64,000 nucleotides of DNA, taken from NCBI RefSeq assembly GCF_000373625.1, contig NZ_KB891988.1:1055208-1119207 (forward strand), written 5' to 3'. Made by a program: the position numbers and the translations under genes. Below, one piece after another: positions 43,268 to 52,723 of the stretch (position 1 is the stretch's first letter; every line of letters begins with the position of its first letter). The notes beneath the pieces were generated by a model, which saw only the letters and a list, made by a program, of their open reading frames with translations, made no database searches and was not told the DNA's origin. The DNA is from Streptomyces sp. LaPpAH-108 (lineage in GTDB: Bacteria; Actinomycetota; Actinomycetes; Streptomycetales; Streptomycetaceae).

Positions 43268-44578
43268 ATGGCGAGTGAAGAGACCGGGACCGTGGCGGCC
43301 CGTACGGAAGAGCCGCGCACCGCGCGCGGTACGGACGGACACGACACCGCGTCCGCCTCCCCGCGCGCGTGGATGACGCGCCTGCTGGTCGTCGGCATCG
43401 TCCTGTCCGCGCTGAACCTCCGCCCGGCCATCACGAGCCTCGGCGCCCTCCTGGAGGAGGTCCGCGACGGGCTCGGCATGAGCGGCGGCGTGGCGGGCCT
43501 GCTGACCTCCGTACCTCCGCTGTGCTTCGCCGTCTTCGGCGCCACCGCGCCCCGCCTCGCCCGCCGCTTCGGCCTGGGCGCGGTGGTCTGCGCGGGCATG
43601 ACCGCCATCACCGCCGGACTCCTGCTCCGCCCCTTCATCGGCGGCACCCCCGGCTTCCTCGCCGCCAGCGCGCTCGCGCTCATGGGCATCGCCGTCAGCA
43701 ACGTCCTGATGCCGGTCATCGTCAAGCGCTGGTTCCCGGACCGCGTGGGCTCCATGACGGGCCTGTACTCCATGGCCCTCGCGGCGGGCACGGCAGTGGC
43801 GGCGGCGGTCGCCGTCCCCCTGGCCCACGCGCTCGGCGGCTGGCAGCCGGGCCTGGCGATCTGGGCGGCGCTGGCGGGGGCGGCGATTGTGCCGTGGCTG
43901 CCGCTGGTCAGGAAGCGCGAGGAAGGCGCGGGTGCGGGCGCCGCCGGGGGAGCCTCCCCCAAGGTGCCGGACCTCGCAGCGCACCAGGCACCCCTCCGGA
44001 TCACCCGCAGCCGTACCGCCTGGGCGCTGGCCGTGTTCTTCGGGCTCCAGGCGACCGGTGCGTACATCACCATGGGCTGGATGCCGCAGATCTTCCGGGA
44101 CGCGGGCGTACCGGCGAGCACGGCGGGTGTCCTGCTCGCGGTCACCATGGTGATGGGCGTGCCCCTGGCCTTCGTGATCCCGAGGGTCGCCGCCCGGCTG
44201 CCCCACCAGGGCCCGATCGTGCTGACCCTGGGCGCGTGCGGCCTCGCGGGCTACGCGGGCCTCTACCTCGCGCCCGCCTCCGGCGCCTGGGCGTGGGCCC
44301 TGCTGCTCGGCGTCTCCAACTGCGCGTTCCCGCTCGCGCTGACCATGGTCGGCATGCGGGCGCGCAGCGGTCCGGGCGTGGCCCAGCTGTCGGCGTTCGC
44401 GCAGAGCACCGGCTATCTGCTCTCGATCCCGGGCCCGCTCCTTGTCGGCGTGCTCTACCAGCGCAGCGGCGGCTGGGGCGTACCGCTCGCGCTGATGGCG
44501 GGCCTCATGGTGCCGCAGATGATCGTCGGCGTCCTCGCGGGCCGCGACCGCACGGTGGAGGACGAGGCGGCCCGCTGA
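43268..44578 (+). CDS. MFS transporter, CynX/NimT type
   Basis: A 436-residue protein with twelve hydrophobic segments, with the CynX/NimT-like opening (LLVVGIVLSALNLRPAITSL) and GLLTSVPPLCFAVFGATAP. Family members export nitroimidazoles or cyanate; the substrate here is unknown. The ATG at 43268 is preferred over ATG at 43256 because the -10 TATGAT overlaps the earlier one. It is followed by the SGM_5486-type micro-protein. Confidence 0.88.
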   Translation: MASEETGTVAARTEEPRTARGTDGHDTASASPRAWMTRLLVVGIVLSALNLRPAITSLGALLEEVRDGLGMSGGVAGLLTSVPPLCFAVFGATAPRLARRFGLGAVVCAGMTAITAGLLLRPFIGGTPGFLAASALALMGIAVSNVLMPVIVKRWFPDRVGSMTGLYSMALAAGTAVAAAVAVPLAHALGGWQPGLAIWAALAGAAIVPWLPLVRKREEGAGAGAAGGASPKVPDLAAHQAPLRITRSRTAWALAVFFGLQATGAYITMGWMPQIFRDAGVPASTAGVLLAVTMVMGVPLAFVIPRVAARLPHQGPIVLTLGACGLAGYAGLYLAPASGAWAWALLLGVSNCAFPLALTMVGMRARSGPGVAQLSAFAQSTGYLLSIPGPLLVGVLYQRSGGWGVPLALMAGLMVPQMIVGVLAGRDRTVEDEAAR

Positions 44579-44626
44579 GCCGCCCCCGCCGGACCCGTAC
44601 CGGACGAAGGGTGCGAGACTGACGCC

Positions 44627-44746
44627 ATGCAGCCTGTGCTCGACCCGAACCCGAAGAACGGCCAGAAGAAGATGCTCCTCGTCTTCGGCTCGTTCCTCGT
44701 CGTCTTCGTGATCATCGGCATCATCGCGACGATCGCCTCGCCCTGA
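44627..44746 (+). CDS. SGM_5486-type transporter-associated micro-protein
   Basis: A 39-residue protein, MQPVLDPNPKNGQKKMLLVF followed by a single TM helix and ending ATIASP. It is too short for ordinary gene callers. The pattern and position directly after a CynX/NimT-type MFS gene fit the family known as SGM_5486 transporter-associated proteins (from memory). A small regulator or stabiliser of the transporter is the likely role. Confidence 0.8.
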   Translation: MQPVLDPNPKNGQKKMLLVFGSFLVVFVIIGIIATIASP

Positions 44747-44856
44747 TCCGCGCCCGGAGGTAGGGCTGACCCCCCGTCCCCTAGGGGGCGGGACTCAGGG
44801 TGAAGTGGGTGGCCTTCCTGATAGGCCCACGGACGGTGATTCCGTACCTTCGAAGT

Positions 44857-44881
44857 GTGCCGCGACGCGGGGTCGCGGCAC
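44857..44881 (+). promoter_or_regulatory. Perfect 10-bp hairpin in the leader of the small membrane gene
   Basis: GTGCCGCGAC/GTCGCGGCAC (44857-44866 with 44872-44881), five-base loop, 28 bases before the ATG at 44909. It could be a translational attenuator or a terminator of the preceding micro-protein operon. Confidence 0.5.
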
Positions 44882-44908
44882 CCGCTGCGAAGACCGACGG
44901 AGGCGACC

Positions 44909-45106
44909 ATGTCCGTCCGCACCCACCACCCGGCGACCACGGGCGCCGACGGCACGCGACTGCCCTGGTGGGCCCTGGCCCTGCCCGTCCTGGCGTTCAC
45001 GATCCTGCTCGCACTGATCCTGAACCCCTCCGAGGCCCACGCGGCCACCGGCGAACCCGTGCTCGCCCATCTCGTCGAACAGATACGCACACTCCTCGTA
45101 CGGTGA
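44909..45106 (+). CDS. Small single-TM protein, function unknown
   Basis: A 65-residue protein with a TM or signal segment (WWALALPVLAFTILLALIL) in the middle and a short C-terminal tail. SEAHA-ATGE could be a signal peptidase site, giving a 20-residue secreted tail. GGAGG precedes the ATG at good distance. I do not recognise the family. Confidence 0.65.
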   Translation: MSVRTHHPATTGADGTRLPWWALALPVLAFTILLALILNPSEAHAATGEPVLAHLVEQIRTLLVR

Positions 45107-45196
45107 GCCCACGGTGTGCGAAACCCTGGCTCGTACGGTGAATCCGCATGTCAACTCCCTGCGCCAGGGCACATCTTTCGTGCGAAGCTGGGTGCC

Positions 45197-45715
45197 ATGA
45201 GCGTCGCCGAACCCCGCAGGATCGTCCTCTTCCGCCATGCGAAAGCCGACTGGCCCCAGGTTTCCGACCATGAACGCCCCCTCGCCGAGCGGGGCCGTAC
45301 GGACGCCACGGTCGCGGGCAGCAGACTGGCCGACACCGGCCTCGCCTTCGACCTGGCCGTCTGCTCCACCGCCCTGCGGACCCGCGAAACCTGGAAGCTG
45401 GCCGTCCACGAGCTGGCCCACCGCCCCAGGACGGTCTACGAGGACCGGGTTTACGACGCCTCCCCCGGCGAGCTGATCGCCGTACTCAACGAGACCCCGG
45501 ACGACGTCCGCACGGTGATCCTCATCGGCCACAACCCCGGCGTGCACCACCTGGCCGACCTCCTCGCGGGCTCCTCGGAGGGCGACGCCCGCGACCGCAT
45601 GAACCGCCGGGGCTTCCCCGCCGCCGCCTTCGCGGTGCTGTCGTACGACGGCGACTGGAAGAACCTGGAGCCGGGCAAGGCGACGCTGACCGAGTACTGG
45701 ACCCCGTCGGAATGA
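45197..45715 (+). CDS. Histidine phosphatase family protein, SixA-like
   Basis: A 172-residue phosphoglycerate-mutase-type phosphatase: RIVLFRHAKADWPQ carries the RHAK catalytic His, ERGRTDA and the later LIGHNPGVHHLADLL, with the second His in GHNPG. This is the SixA arrangement, known to dephosphorylate His of phosphorelay proteins. Its partner here is not evident. ATG at 45197. Confidence 0.88.
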   Translation: MSVAEPRRIVLFRHAKADWPQVSDHERPLAERGRTDATVAGSRLADTGLAFDLAVCSTALRTRETWKLAVHELAHRPRTVYEDRVYDASPGELIAVLNETPDDVRTVILIGHNPGVHHLADLLAGSSEGDARDRMNRRGFPAAAFAVLSYDGDWKNLEPGKATLTEYWTPSE

Positions 45716-45726
45716 CGGGAAGCTGA

Positions 45727-45766
45727 AGAAGGGGTCCTGCACCGCAAGCGGCGCAGGACCCCTTCT
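45727..45766. terminator. Bidirectional terminator between sixA-like gene and serB
   Basis: A perfect 14-bp stem (45727-45740 with 45753-45766) with a 12-base loop between two convergent stops at 45715 and 45772. Confidence 0.85.
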
Positions 45767-45771
45767 CGGTG

Positions 45772-46995
45772 CTAGTCCTCGTCGTGGGTATCGGCGGCCT
45801 CGACCTCTTCACGGGTGATGCCGAGGAGGTAGAGGACGGTGTCGAGGAAGGGGACGTTGACGGCGGTGTGGGCGGCCTCGCGGACGACGGGCTTGGCGTT
45901 GAAGGCGACACCGAGCCCGGCGGCGTTCAGCATGTCGAGATCGTTGGCCCCGTCACCGATGGCCACGGTCTGCGACAGCGGCACCCCGGCCTCGGCGGCG
46001 AACCGACGCAGCAGCCGCGCCTTGCCCGCCCGGTCCACGATCTCCCCGGTGACCCGCCCGGTCAGCTTGCCGTCCTCGATCTCCAGCGTGTTGGCCTGAG
46101 CGAAGTCCAGCCCCAGCCGCTCCTTGAGATCGTCGGTGACCTGCGTGAACCCACCGGAGACAACGCCGACCTGATAACCCAGCCGCTTCAGCGTCCGGAT
46201 CAAGGTCCGTGCCCCCGGCGTGAGCCGCACCTGATCCCGCACTTTTTCGACGACCGAGGCATCCAGCCCCTTGAGCAGCGCGACCCGGGCATGCAGCGAC
46301 TGCTCGAAATCCAGCTCCCCCCGCATCGCGGCGGCGGTCACCTCGGCCACCTCGGCCTCACACCCCGCGTGCGCCGCGAACAGCTCGATGACCTCGTCCT
46401 GGATCAGCGTCGAGTCCACATCCATGACCACAAGCCGCTGCGCCCGCCGATGCAGCCCCGCCGACACGACGGCGATGTCGACACCGAGTGCCGAGGCGCT
46501 GGCGGCGAGCGCACTGCGCAGCGACCCGGTCTCCACCCCGGAAACGGCGAACTCCACAGCCGTGACAGGGTACTTGGCCAGCCGGAAAATCCGGTCGATG
46601 TTCCCCCCGGCCTGCGCGATCCGCGCGGCGATGGCAGCGGTCGACTCAGCGGTGAGCGGATGCCCCAGCACGGTCACCAGAGACCGCCCGACCCCCCGAG
46701 GCCGGTTGTCCCCATGCCCCGAAATGATCTCGGCCTGCATCTTCATCGACTCGGCCCAGCTGTGCACAGTGGCCCGCAGATCCCCCTCAAGCCCCACCGG
46801 CGGCGCCGAAACCAGCGCACACAGCACCAGCCGCCCCCGAGTGACAACCTGCTCGATATCCACCACATCGACCCGAAACGCGGCCAACGTGTCAAACAGC
46901 CCGGCCGTGATCCCCGGCCGGTCCTTCCCGAATATCTTCACCAACAGAGTCGGGTCGTCAACAGCCTGCACAGCGGCGTTCTCCGTAGCGCTCAT
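45772..46995 (-). CDS. serB: Phosphoserine phosphatase SerB
   Basis: A 407-residue protein: two N-terminal ACT-like domains (LLVKIFGKDRPGITAGLFDTL) and a HAD phosphatase with VMDVDSTLIQDEVIELFAAH (catalytic DxDxT around residue 190), then GVVSGGFTQVTDDL and VAIGDGANDLDML. It makes serine from phosphoserine; the ACT part suggests feedback. ATG at 46995. Confidence 0.95.
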   Translation of the reverse strand: MSATENAAVQAVDDPTLLVKIFGKDRPGITAGLFDTLAAFRVDVVDIEQVVTRGRLVLCALVSAPPVGLEGDLRATVHSWAESMKMQAEIISGHGDNRPRGVGRSLVTVLGHPLTAESTAAIAARIAQAGGNIDRIFRLAKYPVTAVEFAVSGVETGSLRSALAASASALGVDIAVVSAGLHRRAQRLVVMDVDSTLIQDEVIELFAAHAGCEAEVAEVTAAAMRGELDFEQSLHARVALLKGLDASVVEKVRDQVRLTPGARTLIRTLKRLGYQVGVVSGGFTQVTDDLKERLGLDFAQANTLEIEDGKLTGRVTGEIVDRAGKARLLRRFAAEAGVPLSQTVAIGDGANDLDMLNAAGLGVAFNAKPVVREAAHTAVNVPFLDTVLYLLGITREEVEAADTHDED

Positions 46996-47325
46996 GGTCC
47001 CCCCACCGTATCCGGCACCCGGTGCCGACCGCCTCCGGGTCCACCTACCGGAACGCTCCGCTTGGGGGCACCGGCACCGAGGGAGCCACCCCTGTCCCCC
47101 TTCGCGGGGAGCGACCACGCACCCGCACACGGCGTCGATGGAGTTCGCCCCGCGCCCCTTCGCGAGGCGGCGCCGCACCCGCGTACGGCGGTGAGGGGAC
47201 GTGGCGGGGGGTGTCCGCCCGCAGCGGCCGGCGAAAACACAGGGTGCCTATGTCAGCAAACAGCGCGCCGGACCGAGGACGGATACCCCCCGCCGCGGCC
47301 CCGCCCCCCCCGAACCGCAGGCGCG
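46996..47325. other. Gene-free region between serB and the streptophobe gene
   Basis: About 330 bases with no credible gene. It contains the palindrome CGGCACC-C-GGTGCCG (47013-47027), 18 bases before serB. No good intrinsic terminator for the streptophobe gene is visible. Confidence 0.6.
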
Positions 47326-48963
47326 TCAGCCCCCCGGCGCCCGAGGCGGCGGAGGCGGCGGCCCCTGATCGGAGGACGGCTTCCCGGACCGCCGCCGAGG
47401 CGGAGGCGGAAGCGCAGGACTGGCAACAGTGGGCGCCCCGGACACATCGTCCGAGCCCGACCCCGGCGGCACCTCGGGCAGCCGAAGATACGGATTCGTG
47501 TCGGGGTTAGGCACCCGATAGGGCGGGCTAGGCGAGTAGGGCCCACTCACCACGCCGTGCCCCCCACCAGCCCCCTTCGCCCGCCGCCCCACAACCCCCG
47601 CCCCCAAAGCATCGAACCCCAGCACAGACACCGAAGCCTGAACCGACGTACGGGTAAGCCACACAAGCAACGGCAACGCGACAGCCATGACGCCCCCCAG
47701 CCGCACCCCACACCACAAGGCCAGTCGCCGCGTACCCGAAGGAGCCCGCACGGCGGTCAACACCCCCGCCGCCACCGTCAACACCGCCGCCCCCACGACG
47801 AGCACCCACACCCGCCCATCCAGCTCGGCCAGCCGCCCCACGGTGACGGCCCGCCCGGGGGAGTCGGCCAGAAACCGGTCGACGGGATGCGGAAGCACCA
47901 CCCGCAGCACCCCACTCGCCCGCCCGTCCCACGGCACGAACAACCCCAACGCCACAGCAAGCCAAGCCCCGTTGGGCGCCCCCAGCAACGCCGCGCCAGC
48001 GATCCGCCGAGGATGATCGTCCCCGACCGAGGCATAGACAGCCGCAGCGATCCCCGCCACAACGGCGACCAGCAACACCCTGACGACCGCCGAAACAGCA
48101 GCCCGCACCCCCGCCCACGCCGGAGGCACCGGCACGCGACGCGAAGCGAGCAAGCCGATGGCCAGCACCGCGACACACCACACCAGCCCACCCACCACCG
48201 TCCCCCCGAAGTCCACGGCGAACCGAACAGCGGCCTGGGCATGCACCAGATCCCGGAGCCACCCCCCACCACTCCCCGCACCGCGGCGCAGCCCCAGCGC
48301 ACCCCCATCGAGCGTGACCACCCCCCGCCCCACCCAGGCCAGCCCCCCGACCCCGACGACGAACAACGCGACCAACACACCAGCCCGCACCAGCAGTTCG
48401 GCCGCAGAGACCCGCCCCACCCCCACCCGCAGGGACCGCAGAAAGAACCACCCCAGCAGCAACGCCCCCACCAGACTCACCCCCAATGGCGTTGCCTGAA
48501 AGGCGACATGAGCCTCACCCCCGGTCATCCCGAAGGCGGACATGTCGACGGACGGCGAAACAGAACCCCCCACCGCAAGCGCCACGACGGCAGCAGTGAG
48601 CGCCCCCAACGCCCCCCGACCATCCGCCCCGACGAGATGCAACCCGAGCGCCGCCGTACCCCCCATCCCGACGAACGCCCACCCGACCCCCGCGACAGCG
48701 GAAAGAACCGCGTCCCCCCAGGGCAACGAACGCGAAGAAGGCCCCCGCAGCGCACCCGCAGACCCCATGCCAGCCCCCGATCCGCCCCCGAGACGCCCGC
48801 GAGCCGCCGGAGGCAACCCGTCCCCCGCGAGGGGATTACCACTTTCCGACCCGTTTTCCACCCCGTCAACGGCGCGAGCCGAAGCGCACGCAAGCACGCG
48901 GCCCCCGGACCGGATTGGGACGACAGCCCTCCGCCTGGAATAGTTCCCCACGATGTTCGACAT
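47326..48963 (-). CDS. Streptophobe family membrane protein
   Basis: A very hydrophobic 545-residue protein with about ten TM helices, preceded by a low-complexity N-terminus and followed by a Pro/Ser-rich C-terminal tail (LPPPPRRRSGKPSSDQG). The GGSVSPSVDMSAFGMTGGEA block followed by PLGVSLVGALLLGWFFLRS is the pattern of the streptophobe family, found almost only in Streptomyces and of unknown function. The start is uncertain: an ATG at 48768 would give a shorter N-terminus. It is divergent from a double-FHA ABC transporter gene. Confidence 0.78.
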   Translation of the reverse strand: MSNIVGNYSRRRAVVPIRSGGRVLACASARAVDGVENGSESGNPLAGDGLPPAARGRLGGGSGAGMGSAGALRGPSSRSLPWGDAVLSAVAGVGWAFVGMGGTAALGLHLVGADGRGALGALTAAVVALAVGGSVSPSVDMSAFGMTGGEAHVAFQATPLGVSLVGALLLGWFFLRSLRVGVGRVSAAELLVRAGVLVALFVVGVGGLAWVGRGVVTLDGGALGLRRGAGSGGGWLRDLVHAQAAVRFAVDFGGTVVGGLVWCVAVLAIGLLASRRVPVPPAWAGVRAAVSAVVRVLLVAVVAGIAAAVYASVGDDHPRRIAGAALLGAPNGAWLAVALGLFVPWDGRASGVLRVVLPHPVDRFLADSPGRAVTVGRLAELDGRVWVLVVGAAVLTVAAGVLTAVRAPSGTRRLALWCGVRLGGVMAVALPLLVWLTRTSVQASVSVLGFDALGAGVVGRRAKGAGGGHGVVSGPYSPSPPYRVPNPDTNPYLRLPEVPPGSGSDDVSGAPTVASPALPPPPRRRSGKPSSDQGPPPPPPRAPGG

Positions 48964-49005
48964 CCCTAAACTCCCTGTGTCGGGGGTAATTCGGGGGACA
49001 ACTCA

Positions 49006-51600
49006 GTGGGGCATGGAGTGCCGGAACTCGTACTGGAATCAAACGGACGGACCTGGACGCTCGATCCGTCCAGGTCCTACGCCCTCGGACGTGATCCGCG
49101 GGGCGACATCGTCTTCGACGACGCCAGGGTCTCCTGGCGCCACGCCACGGTCCGTTTCGACGGCCAGGGCTGGGTCATCGAGGACCACGGCAGCACCAAC
49201 GGCACCTTCGTGCAGGGCCGTCGGATCAGCCAGGCGCAGCTGGGAGCCGGTGCGGCGGTGCACCTGGGCAACGCGACCGACGGCCCGCAGGTGAACCTCT
49301 CGGGCGGTCAGCAGACCCAGCCGCACCAGGCCCACCACGCGATGCCGACGCAAGCGGTGCCACAGGTGCAGCAGGGAACGCCGTACGCCGCACAGGGCGC
49401 GGGCGCCTGGGGCCAGGGCCCGCAGCAGCAGACCCCCCAGCAGCAGGCCCCCCAGCCCCAGCCGGGCGCCGCCGACACGGACTGGCAGGGCACCCACCAG
49501 CCCGCCCAGATCCCGCACCAGCACCACCCCGCCCCGGACCAGGGCGTCGACAAGACCCCCGCCGAGCCGGTCTACGGCGACCGCAGCCCCACCACGTTCC
49601 ACCAGTTCGCCCTCGGCCGTGTCATGCGCATCGGCCGCTCGCTGGACAACGACCTGGTCGTCTCCGACCTCCAGGTCTCCCGGCACCACGCCGAGTTCCG
49701 GACGACGCCCGAGGGCCGCTTCGAGATCCGCGACCTCGGCTCGCACAACGGCACGTACGTCAACGGCCAGCCGATCGGCAAGGGCAGCACGACGCTGCTC
49801 GGCCCGGACGACATCGTCGGTGTCGGTCACTCCACGTTCCGGATCGTCGGCGACCGCCTCGAGGAGTTCGTCGACACCGGTGAGGTCTCCTTCTCGGCCC
49901 GCCACCTCACCGTGACGGTCGAGGGCGGCAAGCAGATCCTGAAGGACGTGTCCTTCGGTGCCCCGGAGAAGTCGCTGATCGCGGTGATCGGCCCGTCCGG
50001 CTCCGGCAAGTCCACGCTGCTCAAGGCGCTGACCGGCTACCGGCCCGCCAACGAGGGCGAGGTGCTGTACGACAGCCGTAACCTCTACAAGCAGTTCGCC
50101 GAGCTGCGCCAGCGCATCGGTCTGGTCCCGCAGGACGACATCCTGCACAAGGAGCTGACCGTCCGGAAGGCGCTGAAGTACGCGGCCAAGCTTCGCTTCC
50201 CGGCCGACACCACGCCCGCCGAGCGCGACTCCCGCATCGACGAGGTGCTGCGCGAGCTGAAGCTGGACGTGCACAAGGACAAGAAGGTCACCTCCCTGTC
50301 CGGCGGCCAGCGCAAGCGCGTCTCGGTGGCCCTGGAGCTGCTGACCAAGCCGTCGCTGATCTTCCTGGACGAGCCCACCTCGGGCCTGGACCCGGGCATG
50401 GACCGCGACGTGATGCAGCTGCTGCGCGGCCTCGCGGACGACGGCCGTACCGTCCTGGTCGTCACCCACTCGGTGGCCGAGCTGGCGCTGTGCGACAAGC
50501 TCCTGGTGATGGCGCCGGGCGGCGCGGTGGCCTACTTCGGCCCGCCGGAGGAGGCGCTGAACTTCTTCGGCTACGACAGCTGGGCCGACGTCTTCTCCGC
50601 CTTCGAGAACTACCGCGACTACGACTGGGCGGGCCGCTGGAAGGGCTCGCAGCACTACCAGATGTACGCCGCCGACATCGACGCGGTGGCCCCGCAGTCG
50701 GTGGCGGTGCCCAAGGCGAAGGCGGCCAAACCGGCCAAGCCGCAGAGCTGGGGCTCCCAGCTGCTGACGCTGGTGCGGCGGTACGTCGCGGTCATCGGCT
50801 CGGACAAGGGCTTCCTGGCGCTGACGGTGCTGCTGCCCGCCGTGCTCGGCGCGGTCAGCCTGTTGATCGACCACGGCAAGGATCTGCTGGTGAACCCGGT
50901 CAACAAGGCCGGTGTCCACATCCCGAACGGCACGGCGACGACCGTGCTGCTGATCCTCGCGGTGGGCGCCTGCTTCGCGGGCTCGGCGAACTCGGTCCGT
51001 GAGCTGATCAAGGAGCGGGTGATCTACGAGCGCGAGCGCGCGACCGGTCTGTCCCGCTCGGCCTATCTGATGTCCAAGGTGGTCGTGCTCGGCGCGATCA
51101 CGGTGCTCCAGGGCCTCATGGTCGGCCTGATCGGCTTCTCCAGCCGGGAGATCCCCGACCGCGGGGTGGTGCTCGGCGGCTCGACGCTGCTCGAGCTGTG
51201 CCTGCCGGTGATGGCGCTCGGCTTCACGTCGATGATGTTCGGCCTGGTGATCTCCTCGCTGGTGAAGACCTCCGAGAAGACCATGCCGCTCCTGGTGATG
51301 TTCGCGATCGTCCAGGTCGTGTTCACCGGCTGCCTCTTCGCCCTGCACGGCACCCCGGGGGTGAACGAGTTCTCGTACCTGATGCCGTCGCGCTGGGCGG
51401 TGGCCGCCGCGGGCACCACGCTGGACTTCAACAACATCGCCCCGAACACCGACGACCCGACCAGCACGGACCCGCTGTGGAACCACACGGCCGGGGCCTG
51501 GACGCTGGACATGGTGGCGCTGATCGCGCTGGGTGTGCTGTGCGGCTTCCTCGTCTCGCGCTTCCTGCGACGGCACGAGCCGGAGGTCATGCGCAAGTAG
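49006..51600 (+). CDS. ABC-2 type transporter with two N-terminal FHA domains
   Basis: An 864-residue fusion. FHA 1 lies at about residues 20-85 (YALGRDPRGDIVFDDARVS and STNGTFVQG), FHA 2 at about 190-280 (MRIGRSLDNDLVVSDLQVS, SHNGTYVNG), joined by a Gln/Pro-rich linker. The ATPase has GPSGSGKST, LSGGQRKR and LIFLDEPTSGLDP. The C-terminus has six TM helices (ABC-2 permease). FHA domains bind phosphothreonine, so Ser/Thr kinase control is likely. GTG at 49006 with GGGGGAC upstream. Confidence 0.93.
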   Translation: MGHGVPELVLESNGRTWTLDPSRSYALGRDPRGDIVFDDARVSWRHATVRFDGQGWVIEDHGSTNGTFVQGRRISQAQLGAGAAVHLGNATDGPQVNLSGGQQTQPHQAHHAMPTQAVPQVQQGTPYAAQGAGAWGQGPQQQTPQQQAPQPQPGAADTDWQGTHQPAQIPHQHHPAPDQGVDKTPAEPVYGDRSPTTFHQFALGRVMRIGRSLDNDLVVSDLQVSRHHAEFRTTPEGRFEIRDLGSHNGTYVNGQPIGKGSTTLLGPDDIVGVGHSTFRIVGDRLEEFVDTGEVSFSARHLTVTVEGGKQILKDVSFGAPEKSLIAVIGPSGSGKSTLLKALTGYRPANEGEVLYDSRNLYKQFAELRQRIGLVPQDDILHKELTVRKALKYAAKLRFPADTTPAERDSRIDEVLRELKLDVHKDKKVTSLSGGQRKRVSVALELLTKPSLIFLDEPTSGLDPGMDRDVMQLLRGLADDGRTVLVVTHSVAELALCDKLLVMAPGGAVAYFGPPEEALNFFGYDSWADVFSAFENYRDYDWAGRWKGSQHYQMYAADIDAVAPQSVAVPKAKAAKPAKPQSWGSQLLTLVRRYVAVIGSDKGFLALTVLLPAVLGAVSLLIDHGKDLLVNPVNKAGVHIPNGTATTVLLILAVGACFAGSANSVRELIKERVIYERERATGLSRSAYLMSKVVVLGAITVLQGLMVGLIGFSSREIPDRGVVLGGSTLLELCLPVMALGFTSMMFGLVISSLVKTSEKTMPLLVMFAIVQVVFTGCLFALHGTPGVNEFSYLMPSRWAVAAAGTTLDFNNIAPNTDDPTSTDPLWNHTAGAWTLDMVALIALGVLCGFLVSRFLRRHEPEVMRK

Positions 51601-51649
51601 GGCGGGCACGAACGGGACGGGCGCGAGCAGCGGCCTCCCGAGGTGCGTG

Positions 51650-51684
51650 AAGGGCGGCATCCCCGGCGTAGGGATGCCGCCCTT
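51650..51684. terminator. Bidirectional hairpin terminator after the FHA-ABC gene
   Basis: A perfect 14-bp stem AAGGGCGGCATCCC/GGGATGCCGCCCTT (51650-51663 with 51671-51684), seven-base loop, between the convergent stops at 51600 and 51713. Confidence 0.83.
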
Positions 51685-51712
51685 CGGCGTGTCTCAGAGG
51701 TCCGCGCCGGCC

Positions 51713-52537
51713 TCAGTACGCGCTGTTGACGTTGTCGATCGTGCCGTACCGGTGCGCCGCGTAGTTGGCGGCGGCGGTGATGTTCGCGACCGGGTCGTAG
51801 ATGTTCCACGAGGTACCGGACACGTGGTACGTGGCGAAGGTCGGCGGGATCACCTGGAGCAGACCCTTGGAGGGGATGCCGTTGATCGCGTTGATGTCCC
51901 AGTTGTTGATGGCGCGCGGGTTGCCGGAGGACTCCCGCATGATGTTGCGGTGCAGGCCGCTGTAGCTGCCCGGGATGCCCTTGGCGTGCATGATGTCGAG
52001 CGAGTGGCGGATCCACCCGTCGAGGTTGTTCGCGTAGGTGCGCGCGGCGACCGTCTCCATCTGCGGGCGCTCGGCGGAGCGGCTCGCGGGCTTCTTGGCG
52101 GAGCGGGCGGCGGCGGCCTTGCGCGCGGCCTCGGCCTTGCGGGCGGCGTCGGCGGCGGCCTTCTTCTTCGCGGCGGCGTCGGCGGAGCGCTTCTTGGCGG
52201 CGGCGTCGGCCTCGGCCTTCGCCTTGGCGGCGATCGCGTCGAGCTTGACCTGCTGGTTGGCGGCCGGGTCGGTGAACGTGCTCTTCAGGTCCTGGACCTG
52301 GGAGTGCTCGGCGGCGACCTGGGTGTGCGCGGCCGGGACGCCGGTGGCGACGGCCGTGCTGCCACCGGGAACGGCGGCGAAGGCGATGGCGGCGGCACCG
52401 AGGGTGCTCACACCGGCGACCGCGATCTTGCGCTGCTTGTCGAGCGCGTTGAACTTGCTCACCTTGGCCGAGGCGAAGGTGCCGAGCTTGTTCATGGAAC
52501 GACTGAGACGATCGGTGTCGAAAATGTTCTGGGGCAT
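51713..52537 (-). CDS. Secreted SLT-type lytic transglycosylase with coiled-coil linker
   Basis: A 274-residue protein with an N-terminal charged region, a hydrophobic segment (VSTLGAAAIAFAAVPGG), a long Ala/Lys/Glu-rich coiled coil (about residues 85-160) and a C-terminal goose-lysozyme-like domain with the catalytic Glu in NIMRESSGNPRAINNWD, then GLLQVIPPTF. It cleaves peptidoglycan. ATG at 52537. Its upstream region shows no riboswitch of the ydaO type. Confidence 0.9.
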   Translation of the reverse strand: MPQNIFDTDRLSRSMNKLGTFASAKVSKFNALDKQRKIAVAGVSTLGAAAIAFAAVPGGSTAVATGVPAAHTQVAAEHSQVQDLKSTFTDPAANQQVKLDAIAAKAKAEADAAAKKRSADAAAKKKAAADAARKAEAARKAAAARSAKKPASRSAERPQMETVAARTYANNLDGWIRHSLDIMHAKGIPGSYSGLHRNIMRESSGNPRAINNWDINAINGIPSKGLLQVIPPTFATYHVSGTSWNIYDPVANITAAANYAAHRYGTIDNVNSAY

Positions 52538-52723
52538 GGCTGATGGACCTCTTCGAGTGAGCGCGGAGGTCGCTCCTGCGTCCGCCGGAGGAATCGGCTC
52601 CTCCCGCACGAACGCCGCGGGGGAACCCGCGGCGCTGAGCGACGAGAGCAATTCTTAGCGGCCGCAAAATGCCATGGCAATGATGTGACGTACGACCCGG
52701 GATAGTGGATCAGGTAAGGGCAA

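Noticed and set aside
45769..48969. 1066-codon plus-strand frame opposite serB and the streptophobe gene
   Set aside because: Pro/Arg/His-rich shadow; the minus-strand genes are clear.
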